30,741 bases of DNA from CAWUKT01 sp963923035 (GCA_963923035.1 CAWUKT010000084.1:1-30741); one strand, 5' to 3'; positions 7,726 to 16,164 are shown, numbered from the stretch's first letter. Notes: a model not told the origin generated them from the letters alone. Translations and numbers: made by a program.

Positions 7726-10365
7726 TTACTCGATGATGACCCTTCTGGTCACCGACTGGTTGCCCACGCGGAGGCGAACCATATAGGTACCAGCGGCCTG
7801 CTGCTGAAGGTCCACCTCGACATTGACCGTGCTGGCCGGGTCCTCGATAAACTGGTTCCAGACCATGCGGCCCGCAAGGTCGTAGATTTCCAGGGCCGCG
7901 GCTTCATCCAGCTGCCCAACTGCGACCCGGAAGAGTCCCTGGGTCGGGTTCGGATAGACCGTCATGTCCCATTCCAATTCCGCATCTACACCCACCACAC
8001 AATTCACTTCGAGGGTCTGGCTGGAGGTATTGGAACCACAGATATTGGAGGCGATCAAAGTGATGGTATAGGAACCATTGCCGGCATTGGTATAGTCGTA
8101 GACCGGGTCCTGCTGGTTGCTGCCCGCGCCGCCGTCACCAAAGCTCCAGATCCAGTCCGTTGCGTCCGGGCTGGCGTCCGTGAACTGGTATTCCGGACAA
8201 GTGGTCGTATCCACAGTGAACGACGATACCGGGACATCCAATTCCTGGACATCGATGGTGTCGGAGTTGGAGCAATTATTGGTATCGAGGGTTGTCAGGA
8301 AGTAAATGCCGCCCATGGAGACATTGATCATGGACGTCATGTCGCCATTGCTCCACATATAGCTCAGGTCCGGATTGGCCATCACGCCCAGCTGGAGGGA
8401 AGAGCCGGTACAGAAGGCCGTATCCGACGGGCCGATGTCCAACGGATCCACCGCGAAGGTATTCACCGCGACCGTATCCTGGCCCTGGCAGTTGTTCGTA
8501 TCCGTCACGATGACCCAGTAGTTGCCGGCGCCCGCCACACAATTGACCTGGGACTGGGCATTGTTTGACCAGAGGTAGCTGGTGAAGCCTCCGCCCGCAT
8601 CCAGACAGATGCTGTCATTGCTACAGACCGTGGTATCGGCGCCCAGATCGACATCCGGGGAAGGAATCACATTGACAGTGATCGGCGCGCGGTCACTGGT
8701 ACAGTTCGTCTGGCCATCGGTGACGGTCAGGTAATAGGTCGTCGTATCCTGGAGCGGACCGGTATTGAAGATGGTATTCGAGGACAAGGTATTGCCCGCC
8801 GTCGCCTGGTCCCACCAGAGGTAAGAAGGTGCATTGGCACCCGAACCAGCGGTCAACTGGGCCGAAGCGCCCTGGCAAATCGTCGTCAGACCCGTAGCGA
8901 CCGGCAAGGCCGGCGGGGCATTCCGCACAATCTCCACCGTATCCGTGGAGGAAGGACAGGCGCCACTCGTGATGGTCCACACCAAGCTGGTGGTCCCCAC
9001 GCCAATGCCCAGCACAGGCGAGTTCGGGTTGGTAGCATTTACAATGCTTCCACTGCCGGAGAGGATGCTCCAGGTACCCGAGCCAGTGGAAGGCGCATTG
9101 CCGGAGAGGACCGTGGCCGTATCGCAGATGCTTTGGTCCACACCCGCGGCAGCGGTGGTCGGGAAGGCATCGCGGGTCACCACGATGTCGTCCGTCTTGG
9201 GCGGACACACACCATTGGAGACCGTCCAACGGAAGGTATTCGGGCCGAGACCGAGGTTGGCGACGCCGGAGGCCGGGTCGGTGGCATTCAGGATGGTGCC
9301 GGAACCTCCGACGAGGGTCCAGCCACCCGTTCCAACGGCTGGGCTGATGGCGGCGAGGGTGGCGGCAGTATCACAGACATTCTGGTCGAGGCCCGCATCG
9401 GGGGTGGACGGCTCGATGTCGCGGGTGATGGTCACGGTATCGACCGAAGGCGTCGCCGGGCCGTTGCTGATCGTCCAGATGAGGACGGTGCTGGAACCCG
9501 AGGCAAGTCCGGTCACGGTGGTATTGGGAGAGCCGGGCGTGGTAACCGTTCCGGATCCCGATACGATGGTCCAGGTACCGGTACCGTACTGCGGGCTGTT
9601 GCCGGAGAGGGTCACGGTGGAGTCACAGATGACCTGGTCGACCCCGGCCTGGGAAGTAGACGGCTGCCGGAAGACGGTGATCTGCTGGGTGGTGGTGCAG
9701 AATCCGAAGGTATAGGTAATGGTATAGACCCCGCTGGCCGCAGCGGGCTGGGGGGCGGTGAAGGTCGTGCCGGAGACGCCCGTGCCGGAGAAGGTTCCCG
9801 CATCGCCCGAGTTCAGCTGGGGCGTCACGGTGACAGCGGCCGGGGTCGCGGTCAGCGTCCGGGTATCGCCTTCGACCATGTCGGACGAGGCCGAGGTGAA
9901 GGAGAGGTTGTTGTTCTGACGGACATTGACGGTGATGGACTGGCTACCACCTGCCGAGCAGTTGAATTCGCGGACATCGATGGTGGCGTAGTCGGTAAAG
10001 CTGGGCACCATGGCGATGGACGCCTGGGTGGTATTGCATTCCGGGCCGTTGTCGTCGTTGAAGGCAAAGGGGTTGGTGGTGGCACTTCCCTGGAAGGCAG
10101 AGATCTGGGTATTGATCGCGCTGCCACAGGTACTGACGGTGTAGCAAGCCCCCTCGAGCACCGGAAGTTGGAAGTACTCACCGGGCGAGTAGGGCGTGAC
10201 CGTGTTGTAGACCCCGCAGCCGGCATCGGCTGAGATCTCCCCAAAGATGAAGCTGGAGCGGGTACAACTTGTTCCCGAGGCGGTATTGGTGCAGGTTTGC
10301 CCCCATACCAAGTCCCCTGACCACAGAAACAAGGTGGATAGGATAATAGTGTAAAGTTTTCTCAT
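7726..10365 (-). CDS. Large multi-domain T9SS cargo, adhesin-like surface protein
   Basis: This 879-residue exported protein starts at the ATG at 10365 (an in-frame TTG at 10392 is less likely). A signal peptide (about 1-22) is followed by a Cys-containing N-terminal domain (about 25-150). Next come three consecutive modules of 83-84 residues at about 240-490, each opening AGxDQxxCD and containing a GTGxW motif. Then follow Ig-like segments with SYLWSN-type cores (about 490-715) and a PKD domain (FSFGDGG-like motif WIWSFGDGGAGS, about 715-790). A T9SS sorting domain (about 798-879) begins VYPNPTQGLF. Such proteins are secreted through the outer membrane and anchored at the surface, often for adhesion. 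It is transcribed alone and followed by a clear terminator. Confidence 0.9.
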   Translation of the reverse strand: MRKLYTIILSTLFLWSGDLVWGQTCTNTASGTSCTRSSFIFGEISADAGCGVYNTVTPYSPGEYFQLPVLEGACYTVSTCGSAINTQISAFQGSATTNPFAFNDDNGPECNTTQASIAMVPSFTDYATIDVREFNCSAGGSQSITVNVRQNNNLSFTSASSDMVEGDTRTLTATPAAVTVTPQLNSGDAGTFSGTGVSGTTFTAPQPAAASGVYTITYTFGFCTTTQQITVFRQPSTSQAGVDQVICDSTVTLSGNSPQYGTGTWTIVSGSGTVTTPGSPNTTVTGLASGSSTVLIWTISNGPATPSVDTVTITRDIEPSTPDAGLDQNVCDTAATLAAISPAVGTGGWTLVGGSGTILNATDPASGVANLGLGPNTFRWTVSNGVCPPKTDDIVVTRDAFPTTAAAGVDQSICDTATVLSGNAPSTGSGTWSILSGSGSIVNATNPNSPVLGIGVGTTSLVWTITSGACPSSTDTVEIVRNAPPALPVATGLTTICQGASAQLTAGSGANAPSYLWWDQATAGNTLSSNTIFNTGPLQDTTTYYLTVTDGQTNCTSDRAPITVNVIPSPDVDLGADTTVCSNDSICLDAGGGFTSYLWSNNAQSQVNCVAGAGNYWVIVTDTNNCQGQDTVAVNTFAVDPLDIGPSDTAFCTGSSLQLGVMANPDLSYMWSNGDMTSMINVSMGGIYFLTTLDTNNCSNSDTIDVQELDVPVSSFTVDTTTCPEYQFTDASPDATDWIWSFGDGGAGSNQQDPVYDYTNAGNGSYTITLIASNICGSNTSSQTLEVNCVVGVDAELEWDMTVYPNPTQGLFRVAVGQLDEAAALEIYDLAGRMVWNQFIEDPASTVNVEVDLQQQAAGTYMVRLRVGNQSVTRRVIIE

Positions 10366-10663
10366 ACGATAAAAGTTGACCTTGTAGTCCAAGATGCTTG
10401 ATTCCTACTGTTTTAAGGCTAGCAATATAGCAAAAAAGAAAAAGTGGCTGTCGAAAAGTTAACCCCCAAGGGCAGGGAAGACCGATTTTGAGGACATTGA
10501 CGATTCTGAAGGAGGGAGAGGGCAAAAGAGAAATACAACCACGGAGAAAGAGGAAAGGGAATGCGAAACAGGCGGTCGATAAAAGGCCGGGAAAAGGGAA
10601 ACCAGCACGGGGGCGGGGCTTGATAAATGGCGGAGAGGAGGGAACAAAAGGAACTCTGCAAAA
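10366..10663. other. Non-coding gap, purine-rich
   Basis: No gene is visible between the T9SS gene start and the tRNA promoter. The + strand from about 10480 to 10660 is nearly all purine-rich. Open frames here have no recognisable product or start signals. Confidence 0.6.
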
Positions 10664-10697
10664 TTGTTTTTAGAAACAGGAAAATCCTCTATATTTG
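10664..10697 (+). promoter_or_regulatory. tRNA promoter (TTG ... TATATTTG)
   Basis: TTG at 10664-10666 and TATATTTG at 10690-10697 are separated by 23 bases. The second is an exact match to TAnnTTTG. Transcription would start near 10704, about 44 bases before the tRNA. Confidence 0.7.
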
Positions 10698-10747
10698 CAC
10701 TCCCTTTTAAGGGAAATCCGGGTATGAGCATATTCCACCTGGGATAT

Positions 10748-10824
10748 GGCGCGGTAGCTCAGATGGTTAGAGCGCAGGATTCATAACCCTGAGGTCGGGG
10801 GTTCGACTCCCCCCTGCGCCACCA
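10748..10824 (+). tRNA. tRNA with anticodon CAT (tRNA-Met, elongator type)
   Basis: The full cloverleaf can be folded. The acceptor arm GGCGCGG pairs with CTGCGCC (one G-T pair). The D arm contains AGCTCAGATGGTTAGAGC, and the anticodon loop is TTCATAA with anticodon CAT. The T arm has GGTTCGACTCC. The discriminator is A and CCA is encoded (10822-10824). The first acceptor pair is G-C, unlike a typical initiator tRNA, so elongator Met is most likely; a CAT tRNA modified to read Ile AUA codons cannot be excluded. It has its own promoter and terminator and borders the AT-rich restriction-modification island. Confidence 0.96.
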
Positions 10825-10868
10825 AAGGGGATTTTTGACCATTTTTGGACAAAAGTCCCCTTTCTTTT
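10824..10868 (+). terminator. Intrinsic terminator after the tRNA
   Basis: Arms 10824-10837 and 10850-10863 form a 14-bp stem with one G-T pair around a 12-base loop, followed by CTTTTT. The stem begins in the final bases of the encoded CCA region. Confidence 0.85.
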
Positions 10869-11255
10869 TGGCTGAAATTCGCCTCTGTGGCGCTGATAAA
10901 GCCGGTAATGGGATGGAGGGCAAAAGTTCGACTTTCGTCTTTTTCACGATCGTAAATCATGCGAAAATGGGATTTATTATCCGCCACATTATTCAGTCTT
11001 TTACGAACTACCTCAATGATAGCACAACCCCCAAGGAAAAAAGGAGAGGTTCTCCCTATAATTCTTAAGTTCAAAGCTGAAATTCTCTGGTTTAAGGAGA
11101 GACAAGCCCGAAATGTAGACTCTTCACTATTAACCAGATTATACTGGCATTGCATATACAAATTATTCTATGGTGCCCGGCTCCACAAAAAGCTCAAGTT
11201 GCAATAAAAAACTTATTCCTTGCAATTTTGCAGACAGTCAAGTCATGGATTTCAG
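10869..11255. other. Non-coding gap entering the AT-rich island
   Basis: No supportable gene is visible. Composition shifts from GC-rich to AT-rich at about 10.95 kb, marking the left edge of the restriction-modification island. One frame on the minus strand stays open across this gap and through the tRNA, but it is an artefact of reading antisense to the tRNA. No integrase, transposase or inverted terminal repeats are seen. Confidence 0.6.
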
Positions 11256-12431
11256 CTATGGTAAAACAGCTTTATACTTTGAAGGGATCGATTTAAGATA
11301 GGACACCTCTTTATTAAATACCCTCTTATTAGGAATAAGACTGACATTTTCGTCAATTGGTTTCTTAAGGAATTGTTTTTGAATTCCTCTCCCTAATACC
11401 TCAGCTAAAGCAGAGGGTACTGCATTTCCAAGTTGACGCTGAACATTAGAATTACCTCCTAAGACTTCTACATTATCCGGGAAGGTCTGGATTCTTGCCA
11501 TTTCTCTCATGGTCAATCTTCGATTATTCCAATGAAAAGGTCCAATTGCTGTGCCAGGCTGAGCTTGAATTGTCCAACTAGGCCTATTTGGATCCAACTT
11601 CAACAAAAAGCTCCAATACCTCGAGCGCCACTTAAAAATATTTTCACCATTTCCCCTTTCAGTGTGAAAAAGGTAATTTTCCCCGGGGGGAATTGAGGGT
11701 AGGAGTTCTCCCCATTTTCCCCCGACTTGGCTTTCGGTCGGAGTTTCCTTTTGCTTATCTAGGTCACCAATTGCATCCCACGTAGATCGATATGGTTCCA
11801 AATTGCCAAAAAAAGACATTTGACCTGATTTATTAAGTGGGTTTTGAAATCTTGGTTTCGGAAATTCAAATTTCTTCCCATCAATATGACCTATAATAAA
11901 AACCCGTTCTCTTATTTGTGGGACTCCAAAGTCTGCAGCATTGAGAACTTTCCAACTGAAGGAATAATTTACATTGTTCCTTTCATTTATCTTTTCAAGT
12001 GCACTTTGAAGAAAGTTCAAGCCTTCATCCTTGCCCTTGTAAGCTAATCCAAAAACATTCTCCAAAAGAAATGCAGTCGGTAAAGTATCTTCAAGAACCC
12101 TCATATACTCATCCAAGGTATTTGCTCTTGGATCATCTAGTCTTTTGGAATCCCCATTAACCCAATAACTCGATTTTGAAAAAGGTTGGCAGGGAGGACC
12201 ACCAACAAGTAAAGCCGCCTCTCCTCGTATAAGGCCACCAATCTCAAGAATTTGGTCAGAAGAAACATTCTCAATTTTCTCTTCTATTACATTCCAGTCA
12301 CGATTATGGCGGAGTGTTTTGCAACACCATTTATCCATCTCCACGCAAACTGCAGTATGGAATCCGGCAGCTTCTAATCCATAATCCAGTCCACCTGCAC
12401 CACTAAATAAGCTAATTATCTTATCTTTCAT
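11256..12431 (-). CDS. DNA cytosine-5 methyltransferase of a type II R-M system
   Basis: This 391-residue enzyme methylates cytosine C5 using S-adenosylmethionine. The ordered C5 motifs are all visible. Motif I is LFSGAGGLDYGLE (8-20), IV is GGPPCQPFS with catalytic Cys81, VI is ENV (124-126), VIII is QIRERVFIIG (172-181), and X is QLGNAVPSALAEVLG (333-347). The target-recognition region is about 185-300. Recognition sequence cannot be read from sequence alone. It is AT-rich compared with its flanks, indicating horizontal transfer. It is divergent from the controller and endonuclease genes, with 55 bases between start codons, and its promoter overlaps a palindromic operator candidate. This is the protective half of the system. 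Confidence 0.95.
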   Translation of the reverse strand: MKDKIISLFSGAGGLDYGLEAAGFHTAVCVEMDKWCCKTLRHNRDWNVIEEKIENVSSDQILEIGGLIRGEAALLVGGPPCQPFSKSSYWVNGDSKRLDDPRANTLDEYMRVLEDTLPTAFLLENVFGLAYKGKDEGLNFLQSALEKINERNNVNYSFSWKVLNAADFGVPQIRERVFIIGHIDGKKFEFPKPRFQNPLNKSGQMSFFGNLEPYRSTWDAIGDLDKQKETPTESQVGGKWGELLPSIPPGENYLFHTERGNGENIFKWRSRYWSFLLKLDPNRPSWTIQAQPGTAIGPFHWNNRRLTMREMARIQTFPDNVEVLGGNSNVQRQLGNAVPSALAEVLGRGIQKQFLKKPIDENVSLIPNKRVFNKEVSYLKSIPSKYKAVLP

Positions 12432-12459
12432 CTTCCTATTTGATTTAAAGGAGCCTACA

Positions 12460-12467
12460 CAAATATA
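12460..12467 (-). promoter_or_regulatory. Candidate -7 element TATATTTG of the methyltransferase
   Basis: On the minus strand TATATTTG matches TAnnTTTG exactly, 28 bases before the ATG at 12431. The palindrome at 12469-12483 lies immediately upstream, between the likely -33 and -7 positions. Confidence 0.6.
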
Positions 12468-12468
12468 G

Positions 12469-12483
12469 TGTATTCACAATACA
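12469..12483. promoter_or_regulatory. Palindromic operator candidate TGTATT-CAC-AATACA
   Basis: This is a perfect 6-bp inverted repeat with a 3-base spacer, in the 55-bp gap between the divergent methyltransferase and controller genes. It ends three bases before the controller ATG (12487). The position suggests binding by the HTH controller to repress or balance both directions. No direct evidence of binding exists. Confidence 0.6.
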
Positions 12484-12486
12484 TAA

Positions 12487-12714
12487 ATGTTACGATTCAA
12501 TCTAAAAAGAGCAATGCTGGATTGCCAAGCCCGAACTGGGATAAAAAGATCTTATGAAGATTTAAGTGAGGATACAAACCTATCCATCGAGACCATTAAA
12601 TCGGTTGCCTCAAGAAAAGAATACAACGCTACCCTTAAGGTAATTTCATTGCTATCAATTTCATTGGGGGTAAATCCAATTCCCTACTTCGAATGGGAGG
12701 AAATCAATGAATAA
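12487..12714 (+). CDS. Small HTH (XRE-like) controller protein of the R-M system
   Basis: This 75-residue protein is essentially one Cro/C1-type helix-turn-helix domain. RFNLKRAMLDCQ forms the first helix, and SYEDLSEDTNLSIETIKSVASRKEYNATLKVISLLSISLGV gives the HTH and the following helices, matching the HTH_26-like pattern with conserved Asn and Thr. Its position directly upstream of the endonuclease gene and opposite the methyltransferase gene is that of a C (controller) protein, which delays endonuclease expression until DNA is methylated. It overlaps the endonuclease start by eight bases, so the two are translationally coupled. The role is inferred from context. Confidence 0.85.
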   Translation: MLRFNLKRAMLDCQARTGIKRSYEDLSEDTNLSIETIKSVASRKEYNATLKVISLLSISLGVNPIPYFEWEEINE

Positions 12715-13483
12715 CTTGAATAAGCTATGGAAGCTATGTGGACTCTCTCCTGATGAGTTAGCCGACGTTGGGGAAAATAATCCGAGAGCATATATGGCTG
12801 TGAAAGGAGCTGTTGCAGAGAAACACTTACATAAATATTTTAACTCTCTCTTGAAGAATGGTAGTATTTCATCTTTTAGGATGGCAGAAAATGACTTCGA
12901 AAAAGATTTCTACGTAAAGTTGGTTGATGGCACTGAGAGAGTTATAGAATGTAAAAATGTCGAAGTCTTAAAGATATCTAGCAAACCCTCTCTAATAGGA
13001 TACCTAAAATTCCTGAGATCAGAATTGGGGCTAATTGAACAGATCAAGGAATCTGAACTTTTAGATATGAAATTAAAGGATTTAAAAGTTATCCTGTCTT
13101 CCTTACCACAAAGGTTTAGAGAATCAGGTATGGCGAGGTATGATTTCAGTGCTTCTAGGCTGAAATTCCATTCAGTTTACGACTTAAATTTGGATTTAGA
13201 ATTTCTCGAGCAATTTGAGGATTCCCCACTTTCAATTGATTTCCAAAGAACCAGAAATCAAAAAGGAGCAACTGAAAATATTGAGTCCAAAGCTGGACGC
13301 TTTTACAAAGAACGTGAGATTGATATTGTTGGGGCCTGCCTATTCTCACGAACAAAAAGGTGGGAATTCGTTTTTGGTTCTTGTAATCACTTTGAACGAC
13401 ACCCTAAATACCCAAGTCATTACTCGAATAGACTTGTCATTGAAAAATCGAGATGGTCAAAAGATTTTCTATCAGTTGTTTAA
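12707..13483 (+). CDS. Putative type II restriction endonuclease, PD-(D/E)XK type
   Basis: This is a 258-residue protein in the endonuclease position of the operon. The pattern of a PD-(D/E)XK nuclease is visible: Glu38 in the helix GAVAEKHLHKYF, Asp67 in EKDFYVKLV, and Glu81-Cys-Lys83 in RVIECKNVEV, with 13 residues between Asp67 and Glu81. The rest, including a basic C-terminal part (HFERHPKYPSHYSNR), does not match a family I can name. It would cut unmethylated foreign DNA at the same site the partner methylase protects. The gene is AT-rich. Function rests on motif plus context; the specificity and subfamily are unknown. Confidence 0.78.
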   Translation: MNNLNKLWKLCGLSPDELADVGENNPRAYMAVKGAVAEKHLHKYFNSLLKNGSISSFRMAENDFEKDFYVKLVDGTERVIECKNVEVLKISSKPSLIGYLKFLRSELGLIEQIKESELLDMKLKDLKVILSSLPQRFRESGMARYDFSASRLKFHSVYDLNLDLEFLEQFEDSPLSIDFQRTRNQKGATENIESKAGRFYKEREIDIVGACLFSRTKRWEFVFGSCNHFERHPKYPSHYSNRLVIEKSRWSKDFLSVV

Positions 13484-13584
13484 AGATCATTCAAAACTCC
13501 AACAATAATCAACGGTATTATTTTTACACGCCAAAAACCCTTTCAATATCCTCACCCAAATAGTTCGACGTTGGTCCGTCCCAC

Positions 13585-13626
13585 GCCACGCAAGTGGCAA
13601 GGCGGCTGAACAGCAGCCTTTTTTTA
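13585..13626 (+). terminator. Tandem hairpins ending in a T-run, likely terminator
   Basis: Two hairpins lie in series. GCCAC-GCAA-GTGGC (13585-13598) has a GNRA-type tetraloop. AAGGC(G)GCT-GAAC-AGC(A)GCCTT (13599-13620) follows, then a T-run to about 13625. The second is a good intrinsic terminator for the plus-strand endonuclease transcript, about 115 bases after its stop. The GC-rich hairpins contrast with the AT-rich island and lie at or just outside its right edge. Confidence 0.6.
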
Positions 13627-13649
13627 TATCTGTTCCTCAGTTTCCCATC

Positions 13650-15302
13650 CTAATTCAACCCCCACACCCGATACCCCCCAATATCTTGGACCTCCGTCTT
13701 CCGCTGCTCCAGCCAGGCCGCTGTCCGCGGGAAATCCCGCAACTCCAGGTCCTTGTAGGTCGCTGTCTCGCCGGGTGGAAACACGGCATAGGCCGGGGCC
13801 TGCCGCACCAACCCAGCTTCAAGCTCCGCATCGTACGCATCAAATTCGGGGCTGCCCAAAGGCGGCAGCGTCAGGCCGGGGTGCAGCCACAGGCTCGGCC
13901 ACGGCGAGACCTGTCCAGTCAACGCATAGACGGCGCTGAAATCGCCCATGAAGAAAAACGGTTGGTCTTCCGACCGCAACCACGCGATCAATTCCGTGGG
14001 TTCCCGGTCCTGGCCCACCCAAGGTTCGGCCCAGGCCAACCACTTCAGGTCGTCGGTGCCGTCCGGCCAGCTGTTCGCGGGGGCAGTTCCGGCCGGGAAG
14101 TCGTGGACCTTGCGCGCGACCACGGCTTCGGAGTGGAAATCCGTGATGACGTAGAGGCTTTGGGCGATGAGCAAGGCGACGACCAGTACGGTCAGGCCCG
14201 GAATAAAGCGCCAGCGGTCGTCCAAGAGGTCCCGCCATTGGAGCCAGCCTGCGTGGAGCAGGCCCGTCGCCACAAACAAAAAGGGCACGCCATTTTCGGC
14301 CTGGTTGAAGGTCAACAGCACGAAAGCCCCGCTCCCGATGGACAGAAGCCAGGCCAGTATCCATGGCCTCAGCCACGCCCCCAGGCCGGCGGTCGATGAA
14401 AATCGCCCTTGTCGCCACCGCAATACCCCCCACACCAACGCCCCCAACCAAGGCACCTGATACATCAGGTGGTGGTACACAATGGGCCCATCCACCACCG
14501 ATTGGTAGGACCGGAACGCCACTGCCCGCAAGGTCTTCATCGGACCGTACCCCAACTCTGCCAGCCGCGCATTGCCCTCCTGCTGCGGCAATTCCCACAG
14601 GTAGTACCGCGCCAATTCCAGGTCCATTGCCCCCCAATCAAACCACGTCGCCACCCAGCCGCCGCCCAATAACAAGCCCAAAGCCAGCCACCCCAGCATT
14701 TTCCCCCAATGCCGCCACGAAAACCAAAACGGCAGCACCAACACGATCCCCAATGCGATATAGGCACTCGGGACCTGTTTGCTCAGCCCCGCCAACAGCA
14801 GGGCCGGTGCGACCCCAATCAGCCAGGCCAGGGAACCATTTGCCCGCCCCGCTCGATAAAGGAAATAGACGGCGAGAAAGGAGAAGAAAAAGGCGTGTTG
14901 GTCCGGGTAGGCCGTGCCGAAAGGCGCATAAAACACAATGCCCGAGAGCACCGCGTAGAACGCAGCCCCCATTGTCCCGAGTCCCGCTCTTCGCAACCAA
15001 TCGCCCACCAGGGCCACAAAAAGGGCATTGAAGAGGGCCGCGTGGAGGCAGAGGGAAAACCAGTTGACGCCGAAGAGAGAATGAAAGAATTGCTGGAAAA
15101 CGATGGGGGTGAAGCCGGCGGGGGTGATGAAGTCGACAAAGAATTCCTGTCCGTTCATCAGGCGCCAGGCCCCGTCGAGGACGATGGGACTGTCCAGCGC
15201 GTTCAGGCCGAGCCGACCGTAGACCAGGCAGTAGAAAAAGGCAAACACCACCGGTCCGGCCCGAAACCCGATCCACTTGGCGTATTTGCGGCCCCTTTCC
15301 AC
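13650..15302 (-). CDS. Multi-pass membrane protein, GT-C glycosyltransferase-like
   Basis: This 550-residue protein has about ten or more predicted transmembrane segments through residue 400, then a soluble C-terminal part of about 150 residues. Asp43 in VLDGAWRLMNGQEFFVDF, in the first external loop, fits the acidic catalytic residue of GT-C enzymes (family 39/ArnT/mannosyltransferase-like). These use lipid-linked sugars at the membrane. YPDQ at 132-135 in a second loop is also typical. The start is a GTG at 15302, seven bases after the stop of the MBL-fold gene, with which it is probably co-transcribed. The acceptor is unknown, and no glycan cluster lies nearby. Confidence 0.75.
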   Translation of the reverse strand: MERGRKYAKWIGFRAGPVVFAFFYCLVYGRLGLNALDSPIVLDGAWRLMNGQEFFVDFITPAGFTPIVFQQFFHSLFGVNWFSLCLHAALFNALFVALVGDWLRRAGLGTMGAAFYAVLSGIVFYAPFGTAYPDQHAFFFSFLAVYFLYRAGRANGSLAWLIGVAPALLLAGLSKQVPSAYIALGIVLVLPFWFSWRHWGKMLGWLALGLLLGGGWVATWFDWGAMDLELARYYLWELPQQEGNARLAELGYGPMKTLRAVAFRSYQSVVDGPIVYHHLMYQVPWLGALVWGVLRWRQGRFSSTAGLGAWLRPWILAWLLSIGSGAFVLLTFNQAENGVPFLFVATGLLHAGWLQWRDLLDDRWRFIPGLTVLVVALLIAQSLYVITDFHSEAVVARKVHDFPAGTAPANSWPDGTDDLKWLAWAEPWVGQDREPTELIAWLRSEDQPFFFMGDFSAVYALTGQVSPWPSLWLHPGLTLPPLGSPEFDAYDAELEAGLVRQAPAYAVFPPGETATYKDLELRDFPRTAAWLEQRKTEVQDIGGYRVWGLN

Positions 15303-15309
15303 CTTTGAA

Positions 15310-16158
15310 TCAGAGGATTTCAGCCAGGGGGAAGGTCTCCCCGCTCTTGTAGCGGCTCCGTTCGTCCCGAATCACCCGGCCCGCCTCGTTGTAAGGATCG
15401 TGTTCGTAGACCAGCACGATTTCCTCATCCACCAGCCAGGGCAGGTAGACCGCGCGTTCCTTCATCGTTTCGAGGGGACGGACATCGTAGGCCATCACAT
15501 AGGGGAGGGGGATATGTCCGAAAGTGGGGAACAAATCGGCCCCGTAGAGGATCTTGTGGCCCTTATAATGGATCAAGGGCAATTGTTGGGCCTCGGTATG
15601 GCCGTTGACGACCTTCAATTCCAAATTGGGGAACAGTTCGGTCTCGCCGTCGAGGAGGCGCAACTGGCCGCTCTTGACCAGGGGCTGAAGGTTTTCGTCG
15701 TAAAAAGAAGCGGCCTCGCGGGGATTGGGATTGAGGGCCCATTCGAGGTGGCTCCGTTGCACCCAAAAGTGGGCGTTGTCGAAGACGACTTCAAAGCGTT
15801 CCTTGACCGGGTGCCATTCGGTGGTGCCGCCACAGTGATCGAAGTGGAGGTGGGTCAAAATGACATCGGTGATGTCGGAGCGGTGAAATCCCTTGGCTTC
15901 GAGGGACCGGTCGAGGGTGCTGTGCTCGTGGTCAACTGCGTAGATCTTCTTGAACTTGTCGTCGTACTTGTGGCCGAGGCCGTTGTCGACGAGGATAAGG
16001 CGGTTGTCGTCCTCGATGAGGAGGCAGCGCATGGCCATGTCGATGCGGTTTTTGTCGTCCGCAGGATTGGTGCGTTCCCAGAGCGGGCGGGGGACGACGC
16101 CAAACATGGCCCCGCCGTCGAGCCGGAACCGGCCGGTTTCAATCGGATAGAGGTTCAT
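15310..16158 (-). CDS. MBL-fold metallo-hydrolase
   Basis: This 282-residue protein has the metallo-beta-lactamase fold signature. HLHFDH (103-108) in THLHFDHCGG, His187 in VNGHTEAQQ, Asp208 in YGADLFPT and His253 near the end form the usual two-zinc site. The N-terminus NLYPIETGRFRLDGGAMFGVVPRPLW is characteristic of a Bacteroidota MBL subfamily related to lactonase/AHL-hydrolase-type enzymes. Substrate is unknown. I use the ATG at 16158; a TTG six bases upstream is also open. A TACATTTA element ends six bases before the ATG, so the transcript may be leaderless. First gene of the pair with the GT-C-like membrane protein. Confidence 0.9.
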   Translation of the reverse strand: MNLYPIETGRFRLDGGAMFGVVPRPLWERTNPADDKNRIDMAMRCLLIEDDNRLILVDNGLGHKYDDKFKKIYAVDHEHSTLDRSLEAKGFHRSDITDVILTHLHFDHCGGTTEWHPVKERFEVVFDNAHFWVQRSHLEWALNPNPREAASFYDENLQPLVKSGQLRLLDGETELFPNLELKVVNGHTEAQQLPLIHYKGHKILYGADLFPTFGHIPLPYVMAYDVRPLETMKERAVYLPWLVDEEIVLVYEHDPYNEAGRVIRDERSRYKSGETFPLAEIL

Positions 16159-16164
16159 AGACAA

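Noticed and set aside
10781..11161. Minus-strand open frame covering the tRNA region (126 codons), also a shorter one
   Set aside because: It reads antisense through the tRNA-Met gene and its terminator. Such peptides are well-known artefacts of tRNA antisense translation.
13562..13590. Possible tRNA fragment or attachment site resembling the tRNA-Met 3' end
   Set aside because: Only GTTCGAC and CGCCAC are shared, spacing differs by five bases, and there is no T-arm pairing or integrase gene.
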